Assembly: GCF_016920785.2 (NCBI RefSeq)
Contig: NW_024609846.1
Span: 85,507,816 to 85,571,815, forward strand
DNA: 64,000 nucleotides
Source: Ixodes scapularis
Taxonomy: Eukaryota > Arthropoda > Arachnida > Ixodida > Ixodidae
Direction of reading: 5' to 3'
Shown: piece after piece, positions 9,589-21,897 of the stretch
How the letters are laid out: every line of letters begins with the position of its first letter
How positions within the stretch are numbered: position 1 is the first letter of the stretch
Position numbers and translations under genes: made by a program
Notes under the pieces: model-generated
The model's input: only the letters and a program-made list of their open reading frames with translations
What the model was told of the DNA's origin: nothing
Databases searched by the model: none

Positions 9589-10658
9589 ATATCCCAAATA
9601 CAGCGTGTGGCAGTGGAACTGCAGAGGTTTTAAAAAGAAGCGAAGCAATGTGCAATTTTACCTAAACACGCACCAGACGCCTCCCGATATAATAGCATTG
9701 CAAGAATCAGGGGGCAAAGCCAGGCTTGCAAGCTACGGGGCCTTCATAGACATAAACGCAACAAACAAGACGGCCGCGGTTACGACCCTGGTCGGAAGAA
9801 ATGTACCGACGCTCCAACACGACACCGAAGAAAAGACGATCGAGCACGTTCTCTTAGAAATCTTTCCCACATCTAAACAAGACGACACCAGTCTGTTCAT
9901 TCGAAATCTATACAGCCGCCCCTAGAAGCAGCGCAGATTTGCGAACCTATACCGCAAGACGATAAAAATCGCTAGAGGACACCCGTCGCTATTACTCGGA
10001 GATTTTAACGCGGCCCATCCTGCGTGGGGGTACGCGAAGGAGCTGATTAAGGGCAGGAACCTGTGGGCAGATGCGCAGAGAGAGGGCCTGACGTTGATCA
10101 CAGGTCCCAACCAACCTACGAGGCGGGGAAACAGCGTCACGAGAGACACGAAGCCGGATCTCGCATTTGTTAGAAATCTGGCCACAGGCAACAGCGTCGA
10201 ATTGAGTAACCTCGGCCAGGACCTGGGTAGCGATCACGTCATTACGGCCATTCAAATAGCAGCGGGCCCGAGCAAACGCAAAGGCGTATTGTGCAAAATC
10301 ACTAACTGGGAGAAATTTAGGAAATGTCCCCGAGACCGAGAGGTAGATAGCGCTATTTGCGATATCGAAGGTTGGACGACTAAAATTACGAAAATGGCAG
10401 AGGATGCCACCACAACCATTCCCGAGGAAGAGGGGCTACAACAGGCAGACTGCAGGCTCCCGCACATGTGGGAGGCCAAAGAGAGCTTACAAAAACGGCT
10501 CAAGAGAAATAAACGCAACCGCCCGCTTAAAAGACGTATAGCGAAGTTAAATCTAGAAATACAAGAGTACGCCGAAAAGCTCGCGCTGCAAAACTGGCAC
10601 GCGCTATGCGAGCGCACGGAGCTCCAAATGAGTACGGCCAAGGCGTGGAACATATTAA
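9524..10658 (+). pseudogene. LINE ORF2, AP-type endonuclease part
   Basis: The N-terminal third of ORF2, an apurinic-type endonuclease that nicks target DNA. Visible motifs are WQWNCRGF, IIALQESGG, LLLGDFNAAHPAWG (catalytic DFN) and GSDHVITA (catalytic SDH). A TAG at 9923-9925 interrupts the frame, and the same frame continues beyond it. After the endonuclease comes a helical basic linker that ends at 10655-10658, where the TTAA-flanked element enters. Resumption in the same frame at 15026 shows the interruption is an insertion, not a deletion. Confidence 0.88.
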
Positions 10659-11239
10659 AGCTGCGGTCCCACGGCAGCCATCTTGAACAAGGCGTTAGTT
10701 CAACCAATAGATGGCGACACGCACCCGTGGGGTGGCCGAAACATTGGTTCACGGTGGGATGGCTCGAGCATTATCACGTTCCCCTCGTGGCCTTGCTCGC
10801 GAAGCTGCCAGCTGTGCTCAGCTAGCTCAAGTAGCGTGGCCCAGCAAACGGATGTATGCGAGAATGTCAGGCTGGGTATAAATTGTTCTCTGATTAGGGA
10901 GATGCGGTTCGGCGGTTGTAACGGGCTTTTGCAATAAATCTTACCAAAAAGGAATCAAATGTTGATTGACGTGTCAATATTCTATCAATGAAACTTTTTT
11001 CTGCAGGAATGCACTCTCAGTAGACTTAATCTTCCAAGACACCTGTGGAAGCGGACGTCAAGTAAACTGCTTCGCGATTTACGGTACTTACCTCACCATT
11101 TTAATGACGACTAAAATAACGTCACGAAATATTGTGTTTCACGGGGTCCGGAAGATGTTGTGAAGGTTGTTACATTATAGTTTCCAGAAACTTTCTGGAA
11201 AGACTCGAAGTCTTCCTCGAGTCCAACGCCATCATGAAC

Positions 11240-11880
11240 AGTAACTGAAAACGATCCACTATTCAGTCGGTGGGTGGCGAAACGTATCCGCATCTGCGGA
11301 GTCATGATCGATGCGTTCTCTAAGTGGCTGGAAGTTTACACAATGCCTGCCACGACGTCCGAACACGTCATTGACGTTCTACGGTCTCTTTGACCTACTT
11401 TTGCCCTACCGAAAATACTTTTCTCTGATAACGCGCCAAATATTGCTTCAAATAAAACAAACAAGTTTTTGAAGAAAGAAATAACCGGCATCAGGCATCA
11501 CGTTAGTGCACCATACCATACTGCAACTAACGGGCAAGAAAAACAGAAGTGTGCGAAACGAAAAAAAAAAAAAAGCCCTTTTCAAGCTTACAGAAGAAGC
11601 AGTTCAGTGAAGAATCGCCAGGTTCTTGTTCCAGCAGCACGCGACGGTCTCATATTACACGGAAAAAACACCCGCCGATGCAATATTCGGCGGACGAAGA
11701 GCCACACCCCTCGATCTCATGATACTATGGCCTATGAACGAAGATCGAGTGACTCCCAGATCGGGAGTAATGGCAGTTTATTCGGTCGGACAACTCGTCT
11801 AAGTGAGGAATTTCAGCGGAAGCCGGGCTTTCCATGTAAAACTTGAGTAGAAAAAGCTCTATGTGGGTTGACCAGAAGGT
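11240..11880 (+). pseudogene. Ty3/Gypsy integrase relic
   Basis: A broken integrase core: MIDAFSKWLEVYTM, then after a stop FSDNAPNIAS (the DNG-type second catalytic position), then GIRHHVSAPYHTATNGQ with the usual substrate-strand motif. In other frames further on are FLFQQHATVSYYTEKTPADA, RRATPLDLM and a YSVGQLV-type C-terminal segment. Stops and frame shifts, and a 13-A run near 11563, show it is dead. It lies within the TTAA-flanked element. Confidence 0.82.
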
Positions 11881-12589
11881 GTCATCCCTCTGAATACGTT
11901 GGATATCAATTCCCTTGAGTGTAAATATAACTAAATCACAAAACTCTCTTTGTGTATTGTGTAACTGCCCTTGTATTTGGTAGTAGAAGTTAGGATGGTG
12001 ATTTGGACCTTTCACACCAGGCTCCTCTTTCTTATTTTTCGCCTCATACTTCTTTGTGGTTTAAGTATGCTTCAAGAATCTTTTGTAACGGGGACACTTT
12101 ACGTCAACGAGGCCATTTGTTCCAAGTAGTCAATCAGGGAATGCTGCTAGGAATCCGTCCCTCATATTAACGAATAAGCTGCACTTCTGCATAATGAAGT
12201 TTTCCTGTTCCACGTACAGTTGTAAAGCAGCAATCTCATTGATTCTACCATATACTGTTGCGGGTGAAGAAAGTCTTTGGCTACACGATTCTTGAAACAA
12301 GTCTGGCACTGTACGTTGTGGTTCGACACCCACTAATATCGTCGTCCTTATAGAGCCTCATCATTGAATCATTACCTCGAGCCTCCCCCCCTCATATTGC
12401 TCTTCATCAACAGTAAGTATAATAGGCTACCGCCATATTACAATGCAAGAATTGAAAAATTGAGTCGTTCAGTCCTTTAACAAATTAATTATTTATATAA
12501 TGTTATTACGTTACATTACCTCGAGACGATCGACGTCCATCGTCGATCTTCAAATACTTATACCTGTATATAAATTAGACGCACAAGGG
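11881..12589. other. Unassigned interior of the TTAA element
   Basis: No recognised domain. A minus-strand open frame at 12130-12333 (67 codons) has no family resemblance that I can name. Confidence 0.4.
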
Positions 12590-12845
12590 TCCGTGGCCGA
12601 GTGCATGGTCTAGCGCACACCAGCTCGGAGCACTTGGAGCGAAAGCTCGCGCTGCAGAACCCACCCCACCCCTGCCCGTTTCGATCTGGAAGAGCATCGT
12701 ACCGGCGTGCGGTCGCGTATCCCTACAGCGTGGTGCACTTTAAGACCCCAGGTTTGCGGTTGTACCGCACTGGCTAAATTGCTCATCCACAGCTGAGGCA
12801 CCAGACGCCCACTAAGGCAGACTAACTTCCGGCTCTATAAACATA
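12590..12845 (+). repeat. tRNA-derived SINE, degraded copy
   Basis: The head GTCCGTGGCCGAGTGCATGG resembles a box A region. The body shares CACACCAGCTCGGAG, GCGAAAGCTCGCGCTGCAGA, GCATCGTACCGGCGTGCGGTCG and a GTGGTGCAC..TTAA(A)GACCCCAGG tail motif with the better copy at 42552. Box B is lost here. It sits inside the TTAA element. Confidence 0.82.
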
Positions 12846-13122
12846 CACACAACAATTGGCAATTAGACGCATAATAACAAAGAACACAGCGTGCCGCCTC
12901 TTTTCTTTGGGTGCCTTTTTTAAACCAGCGAAAGCTCGCGCGTTCTCTCTGAGACGGCTAGAACGGTCGCACATAAAACCCGCGTTTCTCCTACCCGGCC
13001 GCTTCCTCCTCTCATTATGTGTAGTTGGTTATAACTAAATAAGCTATAATAATGGTGTATTATTCATATTTACTTTCAGTTTCAGTCAGGGAAAAGGAGT
13101 TTCGCGGGAACTAGAGCCAATA

Positions 13123-13857
13123 AATGATCTGCGCTTAGAGTATCGGCACTCTCTTCCCCGACAGTGTTCTGAACGCTGCCATTTTGGTGCTTGTGCAGAG
13201 CAGGCGCAACTGCCGATCGTCATAATTCAAAAGTGCGACATTCTCAGCATTAGATTCGGTGTTAGGAAGCTCATGTAATGTTGCTTTGCTTTGTCGCAAA
13301 CTGTTAAAAGTGGAGGACGTAAAAGCGTTTCTTGTGATTTCAGATAAAGCTTCAAATAACTGGCAACCACAATTTTAAACCAAAATATGGCCAAGTGCCG
13401 CTACTCTGAAGCCTAGCCTATTTAATGACACTATTCATGCTCTTGTTCAAGAGGCTTGTAATACCTGGAAAGGCCATGACGTAAGCCCCGTGGATTCCAC
13501 AAGCCACTGCCTTTTGACACCTTCCTCTTCCTCATTGTTCCCGCTTGTGTCAGTAAATTAGCTATGGTTCAGAGTAACGACACTTGGCCATATTGTGGCT
13601 TAAAATCATGGTTGCCAGTTGTTTGGAGCTTTATCTAAAATCACAGGAAACGCTTTTCCGTTCCCCACAAATGTTTAAACAACCCGCGACAGAGCATTGC
13701 AATATTGCATCAGCTTCCTAGCACCGCACCTAATGCTGAGGAAGTCGCACTTTTGGATCATGACGATCGGCAGTTGCGTTTGCTCTGAACAAGACCCAAA
13801 ATGGCGGCGCCCAAAACAATTTCGGAGAACGGGGTGCCGATACTTTAAAGCTCATTT
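13123..13857. mobile_element. Foldback element, ~285-bp inverted arms
   Basis: Arms at 13123-13408 and 13569-13857 are inverted copies at clearly high identity (shared strings include AGTATCGGCAC, GCCATTTTGG, GATCGTCAT, ATGGCCAAGTG), with about 160 bp between them. Non-coding. It is nested in the 10.66-15.03-kb element, which is itself in the LINE. Confidence 0.85.
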
Positions 13858-15025
13858 AGTGACTCTAGGCGTGAAGTGAACTCGGGTGTATTTTTTCCTC
13901 TTCGTGTTTACTGTTTATTGATTTCAATCATATCGAATAATGAACACATTATATCACGCTACGCTTGTGTAATTATTTGTCTTAGATTTATTAACCTGAC
14001 CCAGTACTTCAACCATTCATTTATCGATAGTAAATCTTCCAATAGATTTTTTAAATGTGAAGGTAAAAAGACACGGAGATTGGTGATGATACAGACGCCA
14101 ACGCCGCCCTCGGAAATTTTTTGAACATTAGAAATCAGTAGTTTGTTTCTCATCCGCCAGGTAGCGCAATAAAACACCCAAACAGTTTTTAATTGTTTTT
14201 AAAATTAGCTAAGCTCTAAACTTATTCAAAAACCAAAGCAAGATAACTGTGAAGATTTAATACATCGCAATGTATATATATTCCAAACAATAAATGTTAT
14301 TGGATGCAAATAAATCTGTTTGATGTCCAAAAAAGATATGCGTCAAAAACAGGTACTTTTGAAGGGCTCCTGGAGCGTTATGACTTTTTAAATGAAAAAA
14401 AGCCATCGTCCACCTCTTGGGCAACCATTGTAGCTCTAAATGTTATAAAAGATTTTATCATAGTTTAATTATTTCCTCAGCGGCATTTGAAGTACCATGA
14501 CTCGAAGCTCAAAAAAATGCTACGTTTGACATAAAATATCTAAACAAAAAAATTTTACACAACATTAAATTTTTTTCTGCGTATTACCAATTATAAGCAC
14601 TACATCTGTAGCTACTTTCATTGTCCTAGCGCTTGTGATTAAAAACTTATTTGTGCTGAAAAATGTCAATTTTAGGGCAATATTTGGATGGATGAAAAAA
14701 ACAAAGTATTGCAAATACCAAAAAAGTGTATCGTTACATTCTGCTCCGACATCCTCTTAACAAAACGGCTATATTGGAACCGTGCTATCTTTAATGGATC
14801 GTTCATAAAACATAAACTAGCGGAGCAAGTGAGGGTCCGCGCCATCATATTCGCAACGCTACAAACGCGCATGAGCAGTAAAAACCAACACATACATAAT
14901 ATCAAATGAAAGAGGATTGCATTGCCTTTCGAATGACATCAATCCCACAAAACAGTATTTAAAAGGAGATGAGTAATGACCTGCCAAAAAGTACCTAAAC
15001 TGCCACATTCAGTGGGATCGTGGCC
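13858..15025. other. AT-rich interior of the TTAA element, no gene recognised
   Basis: Very AT-rich with short open frames only. It ends at the right terminus of the TTAA element. Confidence 0.45.
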
Positions 15026-17562
15026 TTAAGGCACCTAATAGACCCCATGAAAAGCAAGACCGAGCAATGCAGGAGTTTGCAGAAACTCCTCCATACGCAC
15101 AATGAAAGAGACGTAAACGAGACCATCCGAGAGATCCGGGCGAAATACACGCCCGAACACCCCCAAGTTGGGCATGGAGATTACACAGGCGCTCCGAACG
15201 CAAAACTCGACCAACCCTTCACCATGGAGGAACTCAAGGCGGCCTTACATGGCCTCAAACCCAAATCGGCCCCCGGCCCGGACAGCATTACTAACAAGAT
15301 GCTGCGGAACCTCACGGACGAGGAATGTGAACTCCTACTCGACTACTTTAACAAACGCTGGGACACGGCGACGCTGCCCAAGCAATGGAAGAAGGCATTA
15401 GTGCGGCTGATACCGAAGCCGGGGAAACCTCTCAGTGTAGAGAATCTCAGGCCGATTTCACTCACGTCGTGCCGTGGAAAACTTCTAGAGCACGTGGTCC
15501 TCAATAGGATCAATGACCACATGGAGGACAACCAGCTCTACCCGCACTCTATGGTCGGTTTCAGGGCCGGTCTGTCGACCCAGGACGTTATGCTACAGCT
15601 GCAACATCAAATTGTTAATACCGACGACAAGGCGTCCACGGACGGCCGCGTAATAGTTGCACTGGACCTAACCAAAGCTTTCGATAGACTCAAGCGCTAG
15701 GCGATACTCCGAAGCCTCCAGAGCCTAGCGATAGGAAAAAAAACATACGACTACGTCAAAGATTTTCTCACGGCTAGGACGGCGCAGCTCAAAGTGGGAC
15801 CACACGAATCGCCCGAGGCCCCCACGGGGAGCACCGGGACCCCTCAGGGCTCGGTCATCTCCCCCTTTTTGTTCAACACCACCATGATCGAACTTACCAA
15901 CAAGCTACAGAGTATTGACGAAGTACACCACAGCATTTTTGCGCAGATGATGTCACACTGTGGACTGCGGGAGGCCGAGACGGCGACATACAAGACCGCC
16001 TTCAGGAGGCGATCGACGCTGTCGAGGCACACGCAAAAACCCTAGGCCTCTCGTGCTCTCCTGAAAAATCGGAGCAGCTCATCTACCAGCCCACGCGCAG
16101 GGGCAGAAAACCCAAGGACGGCCCCCAGACCCACAGCATAACGCTAAGAGTGGGAGAAACTCCGGTCCCACAGGTGGCCGAAATTCGAGTCCTCGGCCCC
16201 CACCTGCAAGCTAACGGGCACAACGGCAAGACCGTACAATGCCTGGAAAGGACAACCCACCAAATCACGAGACTAATCACGCGGATTGCCAGCAAGCACA
16301 GGGGCATGAAAGAAACTACGCTGCTAAGGCTCGTCTACGCCTTCGTCATTAGCAGAATCACATATGTGGTCTCGTTCCTACCCCTCAAACAAGTAGAGAA
16401 GCAGAAGATCAACAGCCTCATCAAGAGGGCACACAAACAAGCCCTAGGAATACCAATATGCGCCTCAAACGAGATATTCGAAGCGTTGGGTGTGCACAAC
16501 ACCCTCGAAGAACTCATCGAGGCGCAACGGACTGCGCACCTTGAACGTCTCACCAAGACAGCCATTGGCAGACACCTACTGGATAGCCTGCTCATTCCAT
16601 ATGAGCCGACCTTTGGAGAAAAGCTCTCCATCCCTGCCGAACTACGGAAAAGCATCCACGTTCCACCCCTTCCCAGGAATATGCACCCACTATACAATGA
16701 GAAGCGCAGAGAGCTGCGAGCCCAGGCGCTCGAGAAACAACTTGGAAAGGATCCGCAAGTCGTTTATACAGAAGCGGCCACTTATAAACGGAGTGGAACT
16801 ATGGTTTCGGTCGTCACCGACCACTCGGGCAAGGTGCTTGCCGCCTGCTCCATCCGAACCAAACACCCGGAGGAGGGTGAAAAACTAGCCCTAGCGCTAG
16901 CCCTAGCAACGACCCATGCGCGGAAAATCGTTAGCGACTCCCAGCCGGCGATCCGCAACTTTGCACAAGGAAGAATTTTCGGCACGGCGCTAAGGGTCCT
17001 TACCCGCCGCGACACCAACCAAAGCACCAGAACCACCTTGATATGGACGCCCGCACACGTGGCACTAGGGGGCAACGAACGGGCCTACCAGGCTGCTCGA
17101 GATCTCACCCACCGAGAGCCCCCGCCACCCGGCCCACATTTCACGGACAACTCCAGAGATCGCCTCTGTACTTACCGAGAGGTGCTCGATCACTACAAAG
17201 GGGAGAGACGAACCTACCCAGCTGCCGACCCCTCGCTCACCAAGAGGCAAGAAGTCGCGTGGAGACGTCTCCAGACTAACAGTTATCCTAAACATAATCG
17301 ACGCCTCTACAGGCACTTTCATCCGGAAATACACGACGGCAGATGCAAACACTGCCCTGAGCTTGCGGGCTTGGCTCACATGCTATGGCAATGCCCCAGT
17401 ATACAAAGACAAGATTTTAGTAATTCAAAAGGCACGTTTATTATCACCAGTAAAGAGCAGTTGGAGACCGTGCTGCTTAGCGGAAACCCTGACATCCAAC
17501 AGTGGGCCGTCCAAAGGGCCGAAGACGCCGCCAGGAGCCAAGACATCTTGGCCGTCGTCTAA
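15026..17562 (+). pseudogene. LINE ORF2, reverse transcriptase and RNase H part
   Basis: This continues the endonuclease frame. RT motifs in order are LKPKSAPGPDSI, NLRPISLTSCRGKLLEH, GFRAGLSTQD, ALDLTKAFDRL (catalytic Asp), then TAG at 15698-15700, then TGTPQGSVISPFLFN. The next motif should be FADD, but a GC duplication at 15941-15944 shifts the frame exactly there; ADDVTLW continues in the new frame through to the stop at 17562. RNase H follows: VTDHSGKV, EEGEKLALALA, IVSDSQPAIRNF and WTPAHVALGGNERA carry the Asp-Glu-Asp and His positions. A finger CKHCPELAGLAHMLWQC is near the C terminus. The RT-RNase H-finger order is typical of I-group LINEs. Confidence 0.9.
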
Positions 17563-17620
17563 GGCGCCACGGGCCTGAATAGGCCTCTTCTTTGGACTCA
17601 ATAAAGTTATTTCCTCCTCC

Positions 17621-17718
17621 TTACGGCGGCGGTCCCACGGCGGCCATGTTGAACAAACACTTAGTTCAACCACTAGATGGCAGCTCTCATCCGTGTGGCC
17701 TGAAAACTGGTTCATACC
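17621..17718 (+). mobile_element. Second copy of the TTAA element, left end
   Basis: Directly after the LINE tail, TTAC is followed by GGCGGCGGTCCCACGGCGGC and about 90 bp that align with 10659-10745 (shared GCCAT..TTGAAC, TTAGTTCAACCA, TAGATGGC). It is cut by the 5.0-kb element at 17719. Beyond that element, 22737 to about 22960 again resembles copy A (CAGCTAGCTCA, then an ATTGTTCTYTGATTA string, as at 10820-10900). The far right end was not located. Confidence 0.72.
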
Positions 17719-17880
17719 CAACGAGGTAGAGGGGCTTAGAGTGATAAACCGGAAGTTCGGAAGTGGCACCCCCCCGGTTGCCGCCATATTTTACGCAAAT
17801 GTGACCACTCGTCACGTGACCTCCCAAGAGCCGTGACGTCACAGGTAAGATGGCAGCGCCCAGAGCTGGCGGATGCGAGT

Positions 17881-20239
17881 TTGTTCGGTGCGCGGTAGCC
17901 GTGATGTGCAGCTGCTTTCCGACGACTTCGGGCTTCTTCGTGCTCGCTGACGCAGGTATAATGTGAAAATATGAAGGAATGAGACTTTATACCGTTTTTG
18001 CGCAAGATCGCTCTGGATCATCTGGATATTAACGCCTGTGAGACAGCATCAGCTCTGCATCGCCGTACCGGTGCTCGGATTGCGGGATGTGTCCGAGGAC
18101 CGATAGAACTTTGAGTGCTTTTAACATGAAATTTTTGCATTCTCTTAGCTTTGTTTGAACGTTGAAATATCTGAGAATCTACGCGAAATGTATACGTCGC
18201 GTTAGGGCCTAAGGGAAGTTGTTTCAGCCCTCCGTCACCGAACAACCATAGCAACTTTTAGCGAGGAAGCTCCTGCGATTTTAACCTTTTGTGCTAATCC
18301 ACGATTGTACATTCGATCGCTTTTCTTCCTTTTTTTTTTTGTGTGTGTGTGTGAGTGCGAAGTGCAGCCTTATTTTCAGCTACGAGGATGGCGTTTTATT
18401 GAGTATGGGGAAGAATAAATCGTTGCAGGCACCTGCTTCAAAGCTATTCGACTTGCTATAAGAACAACTGTTTTGGTGCATGCATAGATTAACTGCGCAT
18501 TTTTTCTGTTTTGTAGGATTTATTGCAGCTATACTCTTTTCCATCAAGAGTGCGTTGTATTAGTCGGTCAATTATTTAATTGTTCTAATTACCTGGATAA
18601 GATGATTCATATTTGTGTTCATCCCTTGCCTGGAGAGCAGTCTTGTTGAAAAATGTTGACTACCATTCCTTTCGGTCTCTTCAATACATCACCGTAACTT
18701 GGAAAAGGCCAACTGCCACAGCCCCCTCGAGCAAATCAGAGACACGGAGCGAAGGTGTGTGATAAATCTGTGCAGACGAGCACTCTGGTGATATGTTGTC
18801 ATGTGTCTCTCTCCAATGTGTGTACTGACTCACCGAGACCGTAGCCTTTGCCGTCTGCCAAATTCTGATAAAACAAATTACAGTAGCTACTACTGTAATT
18901 ACCCTAGGCTTTCATACTTTAGGCATTTGTTCGACAAGAATGTTATGTCTGCCATCCCTGTGAATTCGGCTCAGCACCTATTGGACTCGAATGCTGCATT
19001 AGCGTTCGACGTGAACTGGGGCCCATTTGTGTGCTTTACGCCGAAAAAAATGGTGACAGTTGTGTTGCTTGATGGGGTTCTGCAAAGGGTCTATTGTGTC
19101 ATACGTATAGGAAGCGTCCTGCTATATAACAATGCATCAACACATACTATTAAACTATATGCTCAGAGCGGTCTTTGTTTTTCCAATTAACAAGTTACAG
19201 CAGTGTGCTTTAATGTTATTATCATGTGTGTAGTTTTAAGTATCCTCTCTGGAATGCCTACAAAGGCCCCTGGAGGGAATAAATTATTAAATAACATTTT
19301 CACATCACTGGAGTTGGTTTTCGGATGCACCACATGTTCAGGAAAGGTTGAACGAGTGCAGCCCCATGCTACAAGTCTGCCAGTCTGGTATGTCCCATTA
19401 ATTAATATTGAAGGGTCAGAGATGCGAGTGTCCTCGTAAGGTCCAGAGCGTGCAGTGAACACAATTCTCGGTGTGTAGACTCTCAAGGCATGAAGGCAAG
19501 CGGAAATATGTTTACCTGGTTAGTGTATCAAATATGTTTATTTCCACTTGATTACAAAATTATTGATTCTTAGTAAATGGTTCCATAACGAGTTCTTTCT
19601 GCGACAGTCTCGTGTCAGGCGTTCAGTCGTAGTACCTGTGGACCTTGTTGTCGGATGACGCTCCTGGCACGTCGGTGTTCAGTTTGGTCGAGTGGCAACT
19701 TTGGCCGACTGATGCTGTCTTGTAATCATACGTCATGTGCACTGAAGCTGCAGGGCTGGCTTCTAATCCGAAAATTTTCCTGGTAGTTTTCGGCATCAAT
19801 GTAGCAAGTTCGGGCATGTATTGCTTACGTGGCTGTGCCTTTTGCTGTACCGTTGACTTGAAAGCTGGCAACAATTTTTGTTTGCTATCCAAGTCTGGTG
19901 ATGCTTGCAGTTCACTTTTGAGAGCAACCAACCATTCTATTCCTTCAAGTCACTCAGGGGCATTCTCCCTCAAAGTTGGAAATTGTGTGCTTCGTGGAGT
20001 GGACACAGAAAATTGGTGTCAGCAAATTTTTAGGTACTGTCCTTGGACGACAACCGACACCAAATCCACTGTCACTGCATCGCCGCTCACCTGCTTTGTC
20101 GTGCTTACCTCTTGTTGAGGTGATGGACATGAGGAGCTTTGGGGTAATCAGGGAATCAGAATCTTCGATTCAGCACCTTCGGCATCAGGGACAAAGGTCG
20201 CCGAAGGTAATCCTTAATCTCCCGTGGTCGCTCCTCGAG
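17881..20239. other. Unassigned interior of the 5.0-kb element
   Basis: Short open frames only (for example 18801-19190 plus and 19623-19931 minus), without a recognised domain. It includes a T10 run and a (GT)n stretch at 18330-18352. Confidence 0.4.
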
Positions 20240-21200
20240 ACGTAATCGAGGGTCGTTTGGCACGAACCCTCGCCAACCAACTCATTGGTACGGGCTGCTT
20301 TGGTAGACATGGTAGGCTTCATGCAGTGGTAGCAAAGTGGTTTTCGGTCGCACCCTCGCATCACCTACGTTTTCCTCGGTGTACATTGTTGAGCACAGTC
20401 CTACACACAATGTCGGGAATGCTTCAGCGTTAGAGTGTCTCATTGAATTGGCATTGAATACTAAGGGGCAGCCGGTGGCGGTCGTCGTGCCATTGTGGCG
20501 TAAGTTGCCCTTGGTTTGTCAGATGCCGCTTCGCTCGCAAAAGTCTCGGTTGAAATACCTGTCAAACTTGTTCCGAAACAATCTCGGCAATCAAAATAAA
20601 AGCCGGGCAACTGATGGCAGGAAGTAGCTTCCTGATCTCCTCCCAGACAACGTCGTGGGTGATGTCGTGGATGCCTGGGAGGCTGGCGTCGAAGTAGTAG
20701 CTGGACAACTCGAGTGTCGAGACGCCGGGAAGTTGTTCATAGTGGCAGGCTCGGGCATGCAGTGCACATTCCATGTTGGAAGCCTCAGTGATATGAACAC
20801 TTCGACTGTTGTTGCGCAAAAGATCCTCCACGAGTGCGGTGGCGCTCTCATTGGGGCAGTGTCCTGGACAGAATCAAGAATGCGGCTCTCTTTCGTTGAT
20901 GTTGGCTGACGGATGCGCGCTTCAGCTTGATCTTGCAAACTTCCCATGACGTTAAGGAAAATCCATGGTTCTCAGACCAGCGCCGGCAGTTTCCTCCACG
21001 AGAAGTATAGGTTCTGCAGGAGCTGGTTGTCTGTCCCCCCAATGTGGCGGGCGACACTGTCATGTTGTTCAATCCAGTCCTTGACGTCTTCATACAGCTT
21101 GCGTGAAAAAGCGTCGGAGTGCGATTTGCGACGGGCATGCAAACAATGGTGGGAGGGGGCACGGTCTGTTCTGCTGCTACAGGTTTGTCATTGTTGGCTT
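20240..21200 (-). pseudogene. Ty3/Gypsy gag relic
   Basis: On the minus strand, across several frames, the content follows the capsid region of Gypsy gag proteins: a DVKDWIEQHD-type segment, QLLQNLYFS, FENHGFSLTSWE and RKRAAFLILS. It is followed by HDVVWEEIRKLLPAI and a degraded zinc-knuckle-like block ending near 20300. Stops and frame shifts throughout. Assignment rests on the order of these segments, as the zinc knuckle itself has lost its cysteines. Confidence 0.6.
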
Positions 21201-21897
21201 AGTCAGCTTCGGATTTTCTGACACGAGACCGAATTCCGGTGGTTTTTCCTGGTAGCAGCAACTGGCTCGGATTTCAGGTGCTTCGTGGTGTATTTCCGAG
21301 GTTACTCCTTGTGGTACTCAATCGTCTTGCAGTTGTTCTGCCAGGCTCGGGTCAGGACTTTGCCTACGGCTCGACAGGGGTATAAGACGCAGAATAGTCC
21401 GCCAGCCGTGTCCCATTATCGGGTAACTCGGCTGAAGAGCCGCCGGGTTCACACAGAGTGAAGGGCTACGGGTAAAGTGCCCAGTACCTCCACCTGAACA
21501 TACGATTACAGCTGAGCATGACCTGCAGTGTCCCAGAATAGTGAATATTGATAGAAGATAGGACTGGAACAAGGATCCGCGACAGTATAACAAAACTAGC
21601 AGAAGAGAATCTATCCTGACCACTGAAGAAGCTGCATTGCTTAAGTGGCATTCTGTCCGAATAAATCCTCTCCTTCGGGGTTTGGCGACTGCCGTGGACA
21701 AACTGAACTGAAATGGATGTGGGACCACTTTTCTGGTAATGAGCCACTGCAGACTGTTGCCACAAAGCGGCGTGAGCTGGGTACGTAACAGGCTCGGTGA
21801 AATGTCCGGACAGCTTGCAATTCGCGTAACGAGTGTGGATGAAACGTTTGTGTTGACGAAACGTGCGACAGACCAGCGGGATCAATACCAACTGCAA

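Larger units (their letters stand above)
10655..15029. mobile_element. 4.37-kb TTAA-flanked DNA element inserted in the LINE
   Basis: The body at 10659-15025 is flanked by TTAA (10655-10658 and 15026-15029). Left end AGCTGCGGTCCCAC and the reverse complement of the right end, GGCCACGATCCCAC, match at 10 of 14 positions. Removing one TTAA plus the body restores the LINE reading frame at this point, so the boundaries are firm. A second copy of the left end is at 17625. No intact transposase was recognised. The interior holds a Gypsy integrase relic, a tRNA-derived SINE and a foldback element, so much of the 4.37 kb is secondary insertion. TTAA duplication suggests piggyBac or Kolobok relatives (inference). 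Confidence 0.85.
8454..17620 (+). mobile_element. 5'-truncated I-like LINE with RNase H, split by an insertion
   Basis: A non-LTR retrotransposon on the plus strand. It begins inside ORF1 just before a zinc knuckle and runs through ORF2 endonuclease, reverse transcriptase, RNase H and a C-terminal CCHC-like finger to a short 3' tail with AATAAA near 17600. The RNase H domain after the RT places it in the I group of LINEs (inference). A 4.37-kb DNA element sits at 10659-15025 in the endonuclease-RT linker. The copy is dead: two frame shifts in ORF1, in-frame TAG codons at 9923-9925 and 15698-15700, and a 2-bp frameshift in the RT active site. Its old insertions make it a useful layer marker for the elements nested in it. 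Confidence 0.88.

Noticed and set aside
19623..19931. Transposase of the 5.0-kb element
   Set aside because: Short minus-strand frame without any recognisable catalytic motif.
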